This document shows positions 51,701 to 59,790 of a stretch of 64,000 nucleotides of DNA, piece after piece. Source of the stretch: Oscillospiraceae bacterium (GTDB lineage Bacteria > Bacillota > Clostridia > Oscillospirales > Ruminococcaceae); assembly GCA_017559185.1 (NCBI GenBank), contig JAFYSU010000055.1, positions 1-64,000 of the forward strand, given 5' to 3'. The notes below the pieces were generated by a model. The model was not told the origin of the DNA and ran no database searches. It was given only the letters and a program-made list of their open reading frames with translations. The number at the start of each line of letters is the position of its first letter. Position 1 is the stretch's first letter. Made by a program: the position numbers and the translations under genes.

Positions 51701-51895
51701 AGTGTTCAAGCTAATTGCATTTTGCAGACAGTTGTAAGTGAGGATACAGTAACAAAATACCCTAAAACTTCCGTTACGCTTACAAGTGACCCCATTGTAA
51801 TTGAATCCCCCTCACAGGTTAACGAAGATTTAGGAAATGGTGAAGAAAGCGAAGTTCCTGCTGAGGGTGAAGAACCACAGCCCGAAGAGGAATAA
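48746..51895 (+). CDS. Large surface lipoprotein with acidic stalk, beta-helix-like and Fn3-like repeats
   Basis: Secreted lipoprotein of 1049 residues. Signal peptide with lipobox LISC (C24). Residues about 36-70 are a run of Glu/Asp (EDDEDEDEEEESEEEE), then a Thr/Pro/Ser-rich spacer (about 75-110). About 130-275 is a beta-solenoid-like module with repeating hydrophobic strands (GDLIITENVGSGDVHLSNID, GTLYIYGGGENSIYLDNVTV). A GGGGSS hinge leads to successive beta-sandwich modules from about 315, several Fn3-like, each with the pattern WDxVxxAxxYxV (LTWDEVFAAAEYDVFKNGEF, TWDKVDGASDYEVYKDDSKV). The C-terminus is Glu-rich. No LPXTG or S-layer anchor is seen; lipid holds it. The ATG follows AAAGGAGG. 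Adhesion or scaffolding is inference. Confidence 0.85.
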   Translation: MNRLVWVMLVFLVVCTIAIGLISCGPKKSDEPNIPAISEESEDLTDYEDIEEDDEDEDEEEESEEEEKEETKLPTVHKPSSNTSTSTWTPPSYTPPAASTVVPDNTTPAVSGGHVTYDKAGTYSTAAEYKKVTIDEKGVILSNKTISGDLIITENVGSGDVHLSNIDIGGTLYIYGGGENSIYLDNVTVDKAVVNRGKKGRVRIIASGKTSVKLIEAYSGIILKETALNKNFDGFYDIVTKSGNKLSNLQVTLYGCDINEIKAHEDTTLSIKDGCEIKTANAEFYEIFVIGDWSAIDKRKGDVERNSTSSSGGGGSSKTRISTPKNLSYSVKNNRFYVSWDSVSKADNYTIRTNAKTHDVPYSSYTGADITDYIPTGKNNISIQIKANRSSSGYKDSNYSNTLSVNNVVKPDAVSNPKLSMDGTDLKVEWDAPVSTQYLDGYRVELVSKATGKVMATVTPDKNSTSTVFAVGSARSANAVSVSEALGATYYARVYSLPATASGEVGLEQYVLTNDCLYENTQKLAVPTGLAITYDNSTKQLKLTWDEVFAAAEYDVFKNGEFVATTAAASYTVTLDDSDLNGTASFAVQAIDAGQNSTYDSEKSAAVVLSRLTAPSGFTLADGKLTWNSVDGATAYEVSLNGGTAITVTNNQTSVNIVDANEYTYTVLAKANDKINSDTTQAVIKKLAAPVIQLSNDDTITWDKVDGASDYEVYKDDSKVNSPEISEQDGKFSFTATENGSYSVMAMGDSSLVVSSEKSNSVTVTIAQQLVIEDVVLAKEDSDWVFRITAPNAANVTVSGDITVTGSAPDFTAEIPEQKQSYTIVAVGDGKNYLKSAEKNITVTTAQPELLLNDNGEVTATHNADLYLNGNNQNSICLADMDDGSYTVKAVVEPIFSDFNLGGEATETYTVKTGNAPSEKPAVTADNACVTYTITLPAVENYTYGSSYTLNITNNDDSVDSVVISELTFEKTAIDKLNNAKSFTVSVQANCILQTVVSEDTVTKYPKTSVTLTSDPIVIESPSQVNEDLGNGEESEVPAEGEEPQPEEE

Positions 51896-51933
51896 ATTAC
51901 CTCTTCCCCAACACATTAAACACTAAACAAAAT

Positions 51934-51976
51934 TAACCCCTGAAAGACTGCTTAATCTTTCAGGGGTTATATTTTT
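51934..51976. terminator. Bidirectional intrinsic terminator
   Basis: Perfect 13-base arms, TAACCCCTGAAAG (51934-51946) and its complement (51957-51969), with a ten-base loop. ATATTTTTG follows on the right. It lies between the convergent surface lipoprotein and DUF975-like genes. Confidence 0.9.
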
Positions 51977-51982
51977 GCTGTA

Positions 51983-52972
51983 TTATTTTTCTTCGGATTT
52001 TTTTGGAGCATCAAACATTACAAAGCCTGTTCCGCTGCTGTTATCCGAAACTATTCGCCCTTCGCTGTCACGATTTTTGCCCGTCTCGGCAGCTTTTTCG
52101 GCAGCCTTTTGCTTTTCAGCTTCTGCTTGAGCCTTAGCTTTGTTTTTTTCATTTCTTTCGGCAGTTTCAATAAGATAACGCGCATAAAGCACACTGCTCA
52201 TTTCATAATAAGGCTGCACATACAAAACAGGCATTACAAAAATGCTCAGTGCAAACCAACCTACAAACGATAACTTGAACGCAAGAATTCTAATTCTCAT
52301 TCCCTTGGTGCTTTTGCAAGAAAGGCTTATTGTCTTATAAGCCGAAATATCCTTTTGCGATACCATATAATATTCTGCCAAGAAATAACGGTTTAACTGA
52401 ACCGCCAACATAACAAGACCAACCAAAGCCAGAACTATCCCCAACATTATAAGCAGAGTGGCATACAGTGCTGCATATTCTGTGTCGGCATGTTTTGTGA
52501 AATACCATGCGCCCCATGCACATCCGCCTGCCGGAGCAAGCAGTAAAACTGTCCATGCAAGTTTGCAAATTCCAAGCAATACCGCCAGTGAAACAGAACG
52601 CCACAACAGTTTTGCTGATGCAAAAAAATTGAAAATACTCAGCAAATCATCACTGTAACCGTCCGAAAGCAGGTAATACCACCGTTTTACCCCAAGGCAC
52701 AACGGTATCATAATTACCACCATTCCCAAAGAAAGCAATCCCGTAATTACCAACGAAATAATAGAAATGTTCGGAAAATCATCCAAAAAGTTATCGGCTG
52801 TGCGGTATATGTCCAAATAACCTCCGACACCCGCCGCCATATCCAAAACGCTGTTCATTATGGTAAAGAACATCATTATGGCAAGCAGCAGCAAAAGAAT
52901 AGCTACCGCCTTTGCCCAGTAATCACTAAGTGCATGCTTGGCTTCTTTTTTTACCTTGCTACTTAAATTCAT
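51983..52972 (-). CDS. DUF975-like integral membrane protein
   Basis: Membrane protein of 329 residues. About five to six hydrophobic segments lie between 20 and 265, interrupted by soluble loops (WYYLLSDGYSDDLLSIFNFF, typical of DUF975 and of YciC-like proteins). The C-terminal 65 residues are a hydrophilic, Lys/Glu/Ala-rich coiled-coil-like tail (KNKAKAQAEAEKQKAAEKAA). The biological role of the family is unknown. It is convergent with the surface lipoprotein gene and is 41 bases downstream of a histidine phosphatase gene, with which it may be co-transcribed. Confidence 0.75.
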   Translation of the reverse strand: MNLSSKVKKEAKHALSDYWAKAVAILLLLLAIMMFFTIMNSVLDMAAGVGGYLDIYRTADNFLDDFPNISIISLVITGLLSLGMVVIMIPLCLGVKRWYYLLSDGYSDDLLSIFNFFASAKLLWRSVSLAVLLGICKLAWTVLLLAPAGGCAWGAWYFTKHADTEYAALYATLLIMLGIVLALVGLVMLAVQLNRYFLAEYYMVSQKDISAYKTISLSCKSTKGMRIRILAFKLSFVGWFALSIFVMPVLYVQPYYEMSSVLYARYLIETAERNEKNKAKAQAEAEKQKAAEKAAETGKNRDSEGRIVSDNSSGTGFVMFDAPKKSEEK

Positions 52973-53013
52973 ACACCGGCTTCTCCTTTTAACATGTCAC
53001 TTCATTTTATGCT

Positions 53014-53652
53014 TTATTTATTGGCAATCAAACGCTGAATACCATCGGGAACATACCCTACAACCTCAAGTGTACGGTCACGCTGCCACATTTGTGCAGA
53101 TGTAATTGCGGTATAACCTGCTCCGCCTGCACACTGCCATTCATTCATAGGCATTTTGGGAAGAGCAACAGCCGCCAGCAAAGCCATGATTGCACCACCA
53201 TGCGTAACAATGGCAGCATCAAATATTTCATTTTCCATCATGTCCAAAATTATCTCGTTTAATGCGCCTACCAGTCTTATTAAAAAGTCTTCCATGCCTT
53301 CACCATTTGGCGGTGGATTGTCAACGGCATTTTCAAGCCATTTCAAGAAATCCGGATTATCCTTTAATTCTTCGGCAGTTTTGCCTTCAAATTTTCCCAT
53401 GTCCATTTCCAAAAGCTCGGCAACTTCTTTAATTTGCGTGTTCGGATAAAGCATTTCCGCAGTCTGCACACAGCGCATAAGCGGGGATGTGTATACCTTT
53501 GACACCTTTGGATAGTCACATTCTTCCATTAAATGCTTAATTTGTGCGATACCTTGCGCACAAAGCGGCTCGTCGGTTCTGCCAATATAACGCCCTTCAA
53601 GATTTGCCTGTGTTAAACCATGTCTTATAAAATGGATTTTGTAGTTTCTCAT
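53014..53652 (-). CDS. Histidine phosphatase family protein
   Basis: Phosphoglycerate-mutase-like phosphatase of 212 residues, cytoplasmic. The phosphohistidine motif is IHFIRHGLTQAN (RHG), the second catalytic His is in AAIVTHGGAIMALL and the supporting Arg/Glu appear in TSPLMRCVQTAEML and ELLEMDMGKFEGK. The pattern fits the broad-specificity subgroup (CobC/PhoE-like) rather than true glycolytic PGM. The natural substrate cannot be assigned; no cobalamin genes are adjacent. GAGGAG precedes the ATG. Confidence 0.92.
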   Translation of the reverse strand: MRNYKIHFIRHGLTQANLEGRYIGRTDEPLCAQGIAQIKHLMEECDYPKVSKVYTSPLMRCVQTAEMLYPNTQIKEVAELLEMDMGKFEGKTAEELKDNPDFLKWLENAVDNPPPNGEGMEDFLIRLVGALNEIILDMMENEIFDAAIVTHGGAIMALLAAVALPKMPMNEWQCAGGAGYTAITSAQMWQRDRTLEVVGYVPDGIQRLIANK

Positions 53653-53766
53653 ACTTTCTCCTCGTATCTGTCATTTTTTAGATGTACATAATAATAATAT
53701 AATCCATAAATAAAATAATTGTAAACAAAATTAGACAATATTTTAAAATATTCTTCATAAAGCTAC

Positions 53767-53795
53767 TTTACATCTCGTAGATTATATAATATAAT
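53767..53795 (+). promoter_or_regulatory. SigA-type promoter of XRE regulator
   Basis: TTTACA (53767-53772) and TATAAT (53790-53795), 17-base spacer, about 78 bases before the start codon. Confidence 0.8.
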
Positions 53796-53872
53796 TTACA
53801 AAGCCGATTTTGCTAATTTTTACGATATTTATCGGTATTTATCATGTTTTTGAACAGGAGGACGCTTGCACT

Positions 53873-54574
53873 ATGAACACCGAATTCCCACGGCTTTTGA
53901 CATTGCTCAGAAAAGAAAAAGGCATTAGTCAGGTACAGGCTGCAGCGGAGCTTGGTATTTCCACATCTTTGATGTCGCATTACGAAAGAGGAAAACGCGA
54001 ATGCGGGCTGGATTTCCTTGTAAAATGTGCTAATTATTACGGAGTATCATGTGATTATCTCCTTGGGCTTTCTCCTGAACGCAGCGGAAATACACTCACT
54101 GTTGAAGATATCCCCGATCCCGAAACCCAAAAAGACACTGTTTTCAAAGGAAACATGATGCCTTTGCTCAGCAGAAAGCTTATTTGCAATTCCATGAATG
54201 TGCTGTTCGATTTGGTTGCAAAAACCGAAAATCCACAGCTTAATCGTGAAATAAGCGCATATTTAATGATAGCTACATATAAAATGTTCCGTGTTGTTTA
54301 CGGAACAAACCCTAAAAACGAAGAAGCTATGTTTTCAGTTCCGCAGCAGATGCTTGATGCTTACTGTAACGCAGCAATGGCTCTGGCAAGTTGTCATGCT
54401 GACCAGATTGCTCAAGGCAATGTTGACAAAAGCGAAATCAAAAACCTTACCGACATGAAGCTGACAACGGAATATTTGAAACAGGCTTACCCTCAATATG
54501 CCCCTTCTTTGATGAATCTTATTCATAATTCCGAACACCGAATGGCTTTTCAGAAAAATTCTTCAAACGAATAA
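53873..54574 (+). CDS. XRE-type HTH transcriptional regulator
   Basis: DNA-binding protein of 233 residues. The N-terminal HTH_3/XRE domain (about 5-62) has KGISQVQAAAELGISTSLMS and YERGKRECGLDFLVKCANYY. The C-terminal 150 residues are helical with no clear family (DLVAKTENPQLNREISAYLM). The start was placed at MNTEFPRLL; an upstream in-frame reading is unlikely because CAGGAGG lies between. It has its own promoter and terminator. The dyad beyond the terminator, at the head of the next operon, is a possible target. Confidence 0.9.
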   Translation: MNTEFPRLLTLLRKEKGISQVQAAAELGISTSLMSHYERGKRECGLDFLVKCANYYGVSCDYLLGLSPERSGNTLTVEDIPDPETQKDTVFKGNMMPLLSRKLICNSMNVLFDLVAKTENPQLNREISAYLMIATYKMFRVVYGTNPKNEEAMFSVPQQMLDAYCNAAMALASCHADQIAQGNVDKSEIKNLTDMKLTTEYLKQAYPQYAPSLMNLIHNSEHRMAFQKNSSNE

Positions 54575-54608
54575 GCTGTTCCTTTCAACGGTCTTATAGG
54601 TAAAATAC

Positions 54609-54642
54609 AGGACGGCTGGAGTTTCCATGCCGTCCTTTTTTA
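54609..54642 (+). terminator. Intrinsic terminator of XRE gene
   Basis: AGGACGGC (54609-54616) pairs with GCCGTCCT (54629-54636), 12-base loop, followed by TTTTTTATT. Confidence 0.9.
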
Positions 54643-54701
54643 TTGTTGCAAAAGTCACTGCTTTTGCAGTAAAATTAATATGTTAAGATAATCGACACAC
54701 T

Positions 54702-54732
54702 TTACCTCATTATATGTTGTATAATAAGGTAA
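54702..54732. promoter_or_regulatory. Long dyad overlapping -10 element of lipoprotein/two-component cluster
   Basis: Arms TTACCTCATTATA (54702-54714) and TATAATAAGGTAA (54720-54732) form a 13-base dyad with a single mismatch and a five-base centre. The right arm contains TATAAT (54720-54725), a likely -10 element; no good -35 was seen, as expected for an activated or repressed promoter. The bound protein is unknown: the XRE protein next door or the cluster's own response regulator are candidates. Confidence 0.6.
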
Positions 54733-54768
54733 TATTTTAAATTCACTTAAAAGGGAGGACTTGCCCCT

Positions 54769-56088
54769 GTGAAAACGCTTTTAAAATCCTTGCTGCTTGG
54801 CACAGCGGCTTTGTTCCTTACATCCTGTACATCGTTTGACCCTTCCACCGAATCATTAATGCAGCCGCCACGCCTTACCCCAATTCAATCACAGCTTAAC
54901 GATGCCTTGATTGAAACCGCAGGAACCTCTGCCGATGGTATTAAGCTTAAATATCCAAGAGAGGGCAAGCATCGTTCCGCCTTTGTATTTCACGATTTGG
55001 ATGGTGACGGCTCCGACGAAGCAGTTGCATTTTACCAAGCCGACACCAAAGGTACTAAAGCATGGATAAGCGTTTTGGATGAGCAGGACGGGCGTTGGAG
55101 GTCGGTTTTTGAATATCCCGGACTTGCATCCAATGTTGACTTTGTTTCCTTTGCCAACATTACCGATACATCAAAAAACAATCTTGTTGTGGGCTGGTAC
55201 AACGACCGCAGCATTGAACGGAACATAACCGTTTTTCAATACGACAATTTGACACTCAAGGAAATATTCCCCGACAATTACCGCAGCTATCTTGAATATG
55301 CCATTACCGATATGGATAACGACCGCCTTGATGAAGTAATTATATTAAATGTAAACCGAAACTCAAAATACTATGCCGACCTTATATCTTGGGACGGAAG
55401 CTCACTTGATGTTGCTACCGGCGGGGTAACCCTTAACAGTGATATTCAAGGTTTTGCCCAAGTAAAAACAGGTATGCTAAACCGTTATTCATCCGCCCTT
55501 TTCATTGATGAATTAACAAATGATGAAAAGCTTACCACTGAAATATTATTTGTGGAAAACGGCGAGCTTTCAACACTTCAAGCACAAGACCAATATGTTG
55601 ACATAAATCTTTTAACAGAACGCTCCTCGGGTGTTTTGTGCCAAGATGTCAACAACGATGGCATTATTGAAATTCCTACATCCTCTGCTCTTCCCGGACA
55701 CAATTCTTCCGACGAAGACCCTGTTTACCTTACCCAATTCAACCAGTTTATTGACGGTGATTTAGAGCCTGTAATGTCGGCATATGTAAACATGAAGCAG
55801 GGCTACATGCTGCAGGCACCTCCCGATTGGGTTGGAAATGTATCGCTGACAGTACAAAGCCAAACCGGCGAATGGCAGTTCTATGAATACTCTAAAGAAA
55901 AGGATTTGACCGAAAACATTCTTTTGCGCATACGAGTGTATTCACAGAACGATTATCACGACAAATTTGAAAACTTTATCCTATTGGAACAAAAAGGATT
56001 GTTTGAATACTATGGCTGTATTCCTCAAAACAACAGCAGCTATGCAATTTCACAAACAGAGCTTGAACAGTTGTTCCATTTGCTGTAA
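54769..56088 (+). CDS. Lipoprotein with FG-GAP/EF-hand-like Asp motifs
   Basis: Exported lipoprotein of 439 residues. GTG start ten bases after GGGAGG. The signal peptide ends in the lipobox LTSC (C20). Calcium-loop-like motifs FHDLDGDGSDEAVAFY (about 74-89) and QDVNNDGIIEIP (about 293-304), with ITDMDNDRLDEVIIL (about 184-198) as a third, suggest a beta-propeller of the FG-GAP/VCBS type. It is first in a cluster with a response regulator and histidine kinase, so it may be a sensory partner or target. The link is inferred from spacing. Function not assigned. Confidence 0.83.
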   Translation: MKTLLKSLLLGTAALFLTSCTSFDPSTESLMQPPRLTPIQSQLNDALIETAGTSADGIKLKYPREGKHRSAFVFHDLDGDGSDEAVAFYQADTKGTKAWISVLDEQDGRWRSVFEYPGLASNVDFVSFANITDTSKNNLVVGWYNDRSIERNITVFQYDNLTLKEIFPDNYRSYLEYAITDMDNDRLDEVIILNVNRNSKYYADLISWDGSSLDVATGGVTLNSDIQGFAQVKTGMLNRYSSALFIDELTNDEKLTTEILFVENGELSTLQAQDQYVDINLLTERSSGVLCQDVNNDGIIEIPTSSALPGHNSSDEDPVYLTQFNQFIDGDLEPVMSAYVNMKQGYMLQAPPDWVGNVSLTVQSQTGEWQFYEYSKEKDLTENILLRIRVYSQNDYHDKFENFILLEQKGLFEYYGCIPQNNSSYAISQTELEQLFHLL

Positions 56089-56125
56089 TCCCCCAACGCT
56101 ATAACAACATGAGGAGGACCTGTAC

Positions 56126-56821
56126 ATGAAACGCATTCTTGTAGTAGAAGATGAAGATGTTATCCGCGACTTTGTGGTGCTTAACCTTAAACGCAACGGA
56201 TACGAAGTTGTAGATGTAAACTGCGGAGAAGCCGCTCTTGATGTATTTGATAAAAGCGGCGGTAATTTTGATGTAGCATTGCTTGATATAATGATGCCAG
56301 GCATTGACGGCTTTACCGTTTGCAAGGAAATTCGCAAACGCAGCCAGTCGATAGGTATTATTATGCTTTCCGCAAAAAGTCAGGAAATGGACAAGGTTGG
56401 TGCGCTTATGTACGGTGCAGATGACTATATAACCAAACCTTTCGGTCCTGCCGAGCTTGTTGCCCGTGTTGATGCTATTCACCGCCGCGTTACACTTATG
56501 AACCAAAGCAGACAGGAACCTTCCGAAATAACATCCGGACCTTTTATTCTTAACGAACGCAGCCGTACACTAAAGAAAAACGGTGAGGTTATAGAGCTTA
56601 CACAGGTAGAATTCCAGCTTATGGAATATTTCTTAAAAAATATTAATGCAGCACTTGACCGCAACGACATACTTTCTAAGGTATGGGGCGAAAACTACTT
56701 TGGTGACCCAAAGATTGTTGATGTAAACATAAGACGCCTGCGTATGAAAATTGAGGACGAACCGTCTAACCCTCGTTATTTAACAACTGTATGGGGTCAC
56801 GGTTACAAATGGACAAGCTAA
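56126..56821 (+). CDS. OmpR/PhoB family response regulator
   Basis: DNA-binding response regulator of 231 residues. The receiver domain (1-120) has acidic residues in VVEDED, phosphorylation site D54 (ALLDIMMPGIDG) and K104 in ITKPFG. The winged-helix domain (about 135-231) has RTLKKNGEVIELTQVEFQLM and DVNIRRLRMKIEDEP with VWGHGYKW at the end. GAGGAGGACC precedes the ATG. It is 35 bases before the cognate kinase gene. Regulon unknown. Confidence 0.96.
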   Translation: MKRILVVEDEDVIRDFVVLNLKRNGYEVVDVNCGEAALDVFDKSGGNFDVALLDIMMPGIDGFTVCKEIRKRSQSIGIIMLSAKSQEMDKVGALMYGADDYITKPFGPAELVARVDAIHRRVTLMNQSRQEPSEITSGPFILNERSRTLKKNGEVIELTQVEFQLMEYFLKNINAALDRNDILSKVWGENYFGDPKIVDVNIRRLRMKIEDEPSNPRYLTTVWGHGYKWTS

Positions 56822-56856
56822 AAATACACAAATCAAATTAAAGGAGGGATTACTCG

Positions 56857-58275
56857 GTGGCAGTAAAAAAGATAACCCAGCGTTGGCTGTATAACAGCTT
56901 TCTTGTTATTCTTGTTATTCTTTGTTCATTCGTTGTAGTTTTCTCCTTTGGTTTGCGCGGCTATTATTACAACAGCGTTTCGCACGCAGTAAAACAGCGT
57001 GCAGGTGCAAACGAAACTCTGCTTCTTACCTACTCGCAGGACAGCACAATTGACTTGCCTCTTCAAATAAGACACATGGTTGAGGATTTTTCCGATAAGG
57101 ATAAAATCGAAATGATGGCAATTGACAACCAAGGCAGAGTTTTTATAACCTCCAGCGGATTTGAACCGGATGCTTCACTTGAAATGCCTGACTATAAACT
57201 GGCTCGTGAGTCATCAAACGGTATTGGCGAATTCCGCGGAAATGTTTCCGGTGAGGAAATATATGCCGTAACCTACCTTTCACCTGTAAACAGCGACGAG
57301 CTTTCGGCTTTTCGTTATGTAACATCACTGTCAAAGGTAAATCATCAAATAATGTTTTTCATTATTTTGATAATATCCATTGGTATTGCAATAATATTCT
57401 TCGTTATCATGTCCAGCTCGTACTTTATAAGCTCGATTGTAAACCCTGTCAGCAGCATTGGGGAAACGGCAAGGCGTATTGCTCAAGGTGACTTGAAAGC
57501 TCGTCTTACCAAAACCCACGATGACGAGCTTGGTGATTTGTGCGACATAATAAACCACATGGCAGAAGAACTGCAAACAACCGAAAACATGAAAAACGAA
57601 TTCATTTCCTCTGTTTCACATGAGCTGCGAACCCCTTTAGCCGCAATTAAAGGTTGGGGCGAAACTATTTTGAGCGACAAGGAAATGGACCGCGAAACCA
57701 TGGACAAGGGTATGCAGGTTATTATTAAAGAAACCCAACGACTTTCAAGCATGGTGGAAGAACTGCTCGACTTTTCCCGTCTGCAATCGGGCAACCTTAA
57801 AATGAACATGGGTAAACTTGACATTGTTGCCGAAATTGAAGATGTTGTGCTGATGTACACCGAGCGCGCCAAGCGTGAAAACATTCAGCTTATTTGGAAT
57901 GAAACCGACAGTTTTTTCATTGTTTACGGCGATGTAAACCGTTTGCGACAGGTATTGGTAAACATTATCGACAATGCTATAAAGTATTCCGACAGCGGTG
58001 ACACCGTTACAGTTTCCATTGCACAGCAGGATGAAAATATCCTTATAACCATACGCGATACAGGTATTGGCATATCAGCGGTGGACCTGCCGCAGGTAAA
58101 AAATAAATTTTACAAAGCCAATTCAACCAGACGCGGCTCGGGAATTGGTCTTGCTGTAGCTGATGAAATAATTGCCATGCATGGCGGTTCGCTTAGTTTG
58201 GACAGTATTCAGGGTGAAGGTACCACCGTTACCATTACCCTGCCACTATACAAAGAAAAGAAAAACCAACAATAA
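56857..58275 (+). CDS. Membrane sensor histidine kinase
   Basis: Sensor kinase of 472 residues. GTG start after AAAGGAGGG. Two membrane segments (about 12-35 and 165-190) bracket a 130-residue extracellular sensing region with no evident PAS/Cache signature. HAMP (about 193-245) is followed by HisKA with H255 in SVSHELRTPLAAI, and HATPase_c with NIIDNAIKYS, DTGIGIS and GIGLAVADEI. Pairs with the preceding response regulator. The upstream lipoprotein could assist sensing, which is inference. Confidence 0.95.
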   Translation: MAVKKITQRWLYNSFLVILVILCSFVVVFSFGLRGYYYNSVSHAVKQRAGANETLLLTYSQDSTIDLPLQIRHMVEDFSDKDKIEMMAIDNQGRVFITSSGFEPDASLEMPDYKLARESSNGIGEFRGNVSGEEIYAVTYLSPVNSDELSAFRYVTSLSKVNHQIMFFIILIISIGIAIIFFVIMSSSYFISSIVNPVSSIGETARRIAQGDLKARLTKTHDDELGDLCDIINHMAEELQTTENMKNEFISSVSHELRTPLAAIKGWGETILSDKEMDRETMDKGMQVIIKETQRLSSMVEELLDFSRLQSGNLKMNMGKLDIVAEIEDVVLMYTERAKRENIQLIWNETDSFFIVYGDVNRLRQVLVNIIDNAIKYSDSGDTVTVSIAQQDENILITIRDTGIGISAVDLPQVKNKFYKANSTRRGSGIGLAVADEIIAMHGGSLSLDSIQGEGTTVTITLPLYKEKKNQQ

Positions 58276-58293
58276 AACGAAAGATGTGAAATT

Positions 58294-58818
58294 ATGCCTA
58301 CAAAAGAATTTTTAGACAAATACAACAACGGCAAAACCCCACTGTACTGCGAAAAAGAAAACTATGTTGCAATGTGGGTGGGAAATTTTGAGTCCTCGGA
58401 AATTCTTGACGAGTACATGGACACCAAGTTTTCCGATGAACGCGGATTTGCAAAGCACCTGAAAGACCTTTTTGTGCCGGAAAATGCAAACCGTCCGTTT
58501 GAAAACGATTTAAAACAGTTTTTTGATGAATTCTACAATGTTTTTGAATACGACTTCGGCGTTGTTTCCGATGACGATTTTATTGAAGCCGAAGTTTTCC
58601 CTCAAAAATCCAACCGCATTGGAACACTGCTTTTGCCTTTTTCCTTCTCTGAACAGATTATACCGCTGTTCGAAGAAAAATTCGGACTTACACTGGACGA
58701 GGAATACAACACCGTTATCCTGCTGTACAACCTTGAATATCACGGTCAGGTAACACAGGCTGAACACGACGGTTTGTCGGTAAAATTTGTTGGTAATGTG
58801 TATGTACCACAACCATAA
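58294..58818 (+). CDS. Imm22-like (DUF4284) protein
   Basis: Soluble acidic protein of 174 residues. The segment ENYVAMWVGNFESSEILDEY (about 22-41) matches what I recall of the immunity protein 22 family (PF14112), where a VSxWxGNF..E.E...Y pattern opens the domain. Its C-terminus (LLYNLEYHGQV) is compatible. In polymorphic toxin systems such proteins neutralise a contact-dependent or secreted toxin, but no toxin gene is in this window, so it may be an orphan antidote or have another role. It lies 18 bases after the kinase gene and 30 before yqhQ. Confidence 0.62.
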   Translation: MPTKEFLDKYNNGKTPLYCEKENYVAMWVGNFESSEILDEYMDTKFSDERGFAKHLKDLFVPENANRPFENDLKQFFDEFYNVFEYDFGVVSDDDFIEAEVFPQKSNRIGTLLLPFSFSEQIIPLFEEKFGLTLDEEYNTVILLYNLEYHGQVTQAEHDGLSVKFVGNVYVPQP

Positions 58819-58848
58819 CCATAACCAATTTTAAGGAGATGAAATTTT

Positions 58849-59790
58849 TTGCCTAATAATACAGAAGAACAAAGCTGTTACCGCACTTCCATAGGCGGTC
58901 AAGCCGTTATGGAAGGCGTTATGATGCGAAACCCTGTCGGCAAAACGGCTCTTGCTGTCCGTGGTGCGGACAAGCAAATTGTTATTGAAGATGTTGATGT
59001 TCCGCCTGTTACCGCATGGTACAAAAAAACTCCGTTCGTTCGCGGAGTTTTTAACTTCATCGACATGATGGGACTTGGCTACAAATGCCTTATGCGTTCC
59101 GCTGATTTGGCAGGTTTTGAAGAGGAAGAAAGCGAATTCGAAAAGAAACTGCGCCAAAAGCTCGGCAAGCATTACGAAACACTGTTTCAAGGCACTGTTT
59201 TGCTGTTCAGCTTTATTTTGACCTTTGGTCTGTTTGCTTTTCTGCCCACATTTTTGGTAACTCAGCTTAAAGACTATGTAAGCCATACATTTATTCTTAC
59301 AGTAATCGAGGGCTGCACAAAAATAGCAATATTTTTAATTTACCTTTCGGCAATATCGGTAATGAGTGACATTAAACGCGTTTACCAGTACCACGGTGCC
59401 GAACATAAAACTATTGCCTGCTACGAACACGGTGACGAGCTCACTGTGGAAAATGTTCGTAAATACACACGCTTTCACCCACGCTGCGGAACCAGTTTTC
59501 TGGTTATCGTGTTAATAATTTCAATACTGATGTTCTCGGTAGTTTCGTGGGGCAACATTTGGCTGCGTGTAGGCTTAAAATTGCTGCTGCTGCCTGTGGT
59601 AATGGGTATAACCTACGAGATAATCAAGCTTGCAGGGCGTTGCGACAACGCTTTCACACGCTTTATCTCCGCACCGGGACTTTGGACACAGCGTCTTACC
59701 ACTCGTGAACCCGATGATGAAATGATTGAAGTTGCCATTGCTGCAATGAAGGCTGTTCTTCCGCAGGATAACAGCCGTGTGGAATGGTAG
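58849..59790 (+). CDS. yqhQ: DUF1385 (YqhQ) family membrane protein
   Basis: Membrane protein of 313 residues from the DUF1385/YqhQ family of unknown biochemical role, conserved in Firmicutes. The N-terminal IGGQAVMEGVMMRNP and central YQYHGAEHKTIACYEHGDEL are its hallmarks; four or so membrane segments lie between 105 and 275. TTG start after AAGGAG with a wider (11-base) spacing. The 3' end overlaps prmC by seven bases. In many Clostridia yqhQ also precedes prmC and prfA, but prfA is not adjacent here. Confidence 0.93.
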   Translation: MPNNTEEQSCYRTSIGGQAVMEGVMMRNPVGKTALAVRGADKQIVIEDVDVPPVTAWYKKTPFVRGVFNFIDMMGLGYKCLMRSADLAGFEEEESEFEKKLRQKLGKHYETLFQGTVLLFSFILTFGLFAFLPTFLVTQLKDYVSHTFILTVIEGCTKIAIFLIYLSAISVMSDIKRVYQYHGAEHKTIACYEHGDELTVENVRKYTRFHPRCGTSFLVIVLIISILMFSVVSWGNIWLRVGLKLLLLPVVMGITYEIIKLAGRCDNAFTRFISAPGLWTQRLTTREPDDEMIEVAIAAMKAVLPQDNSRVEW

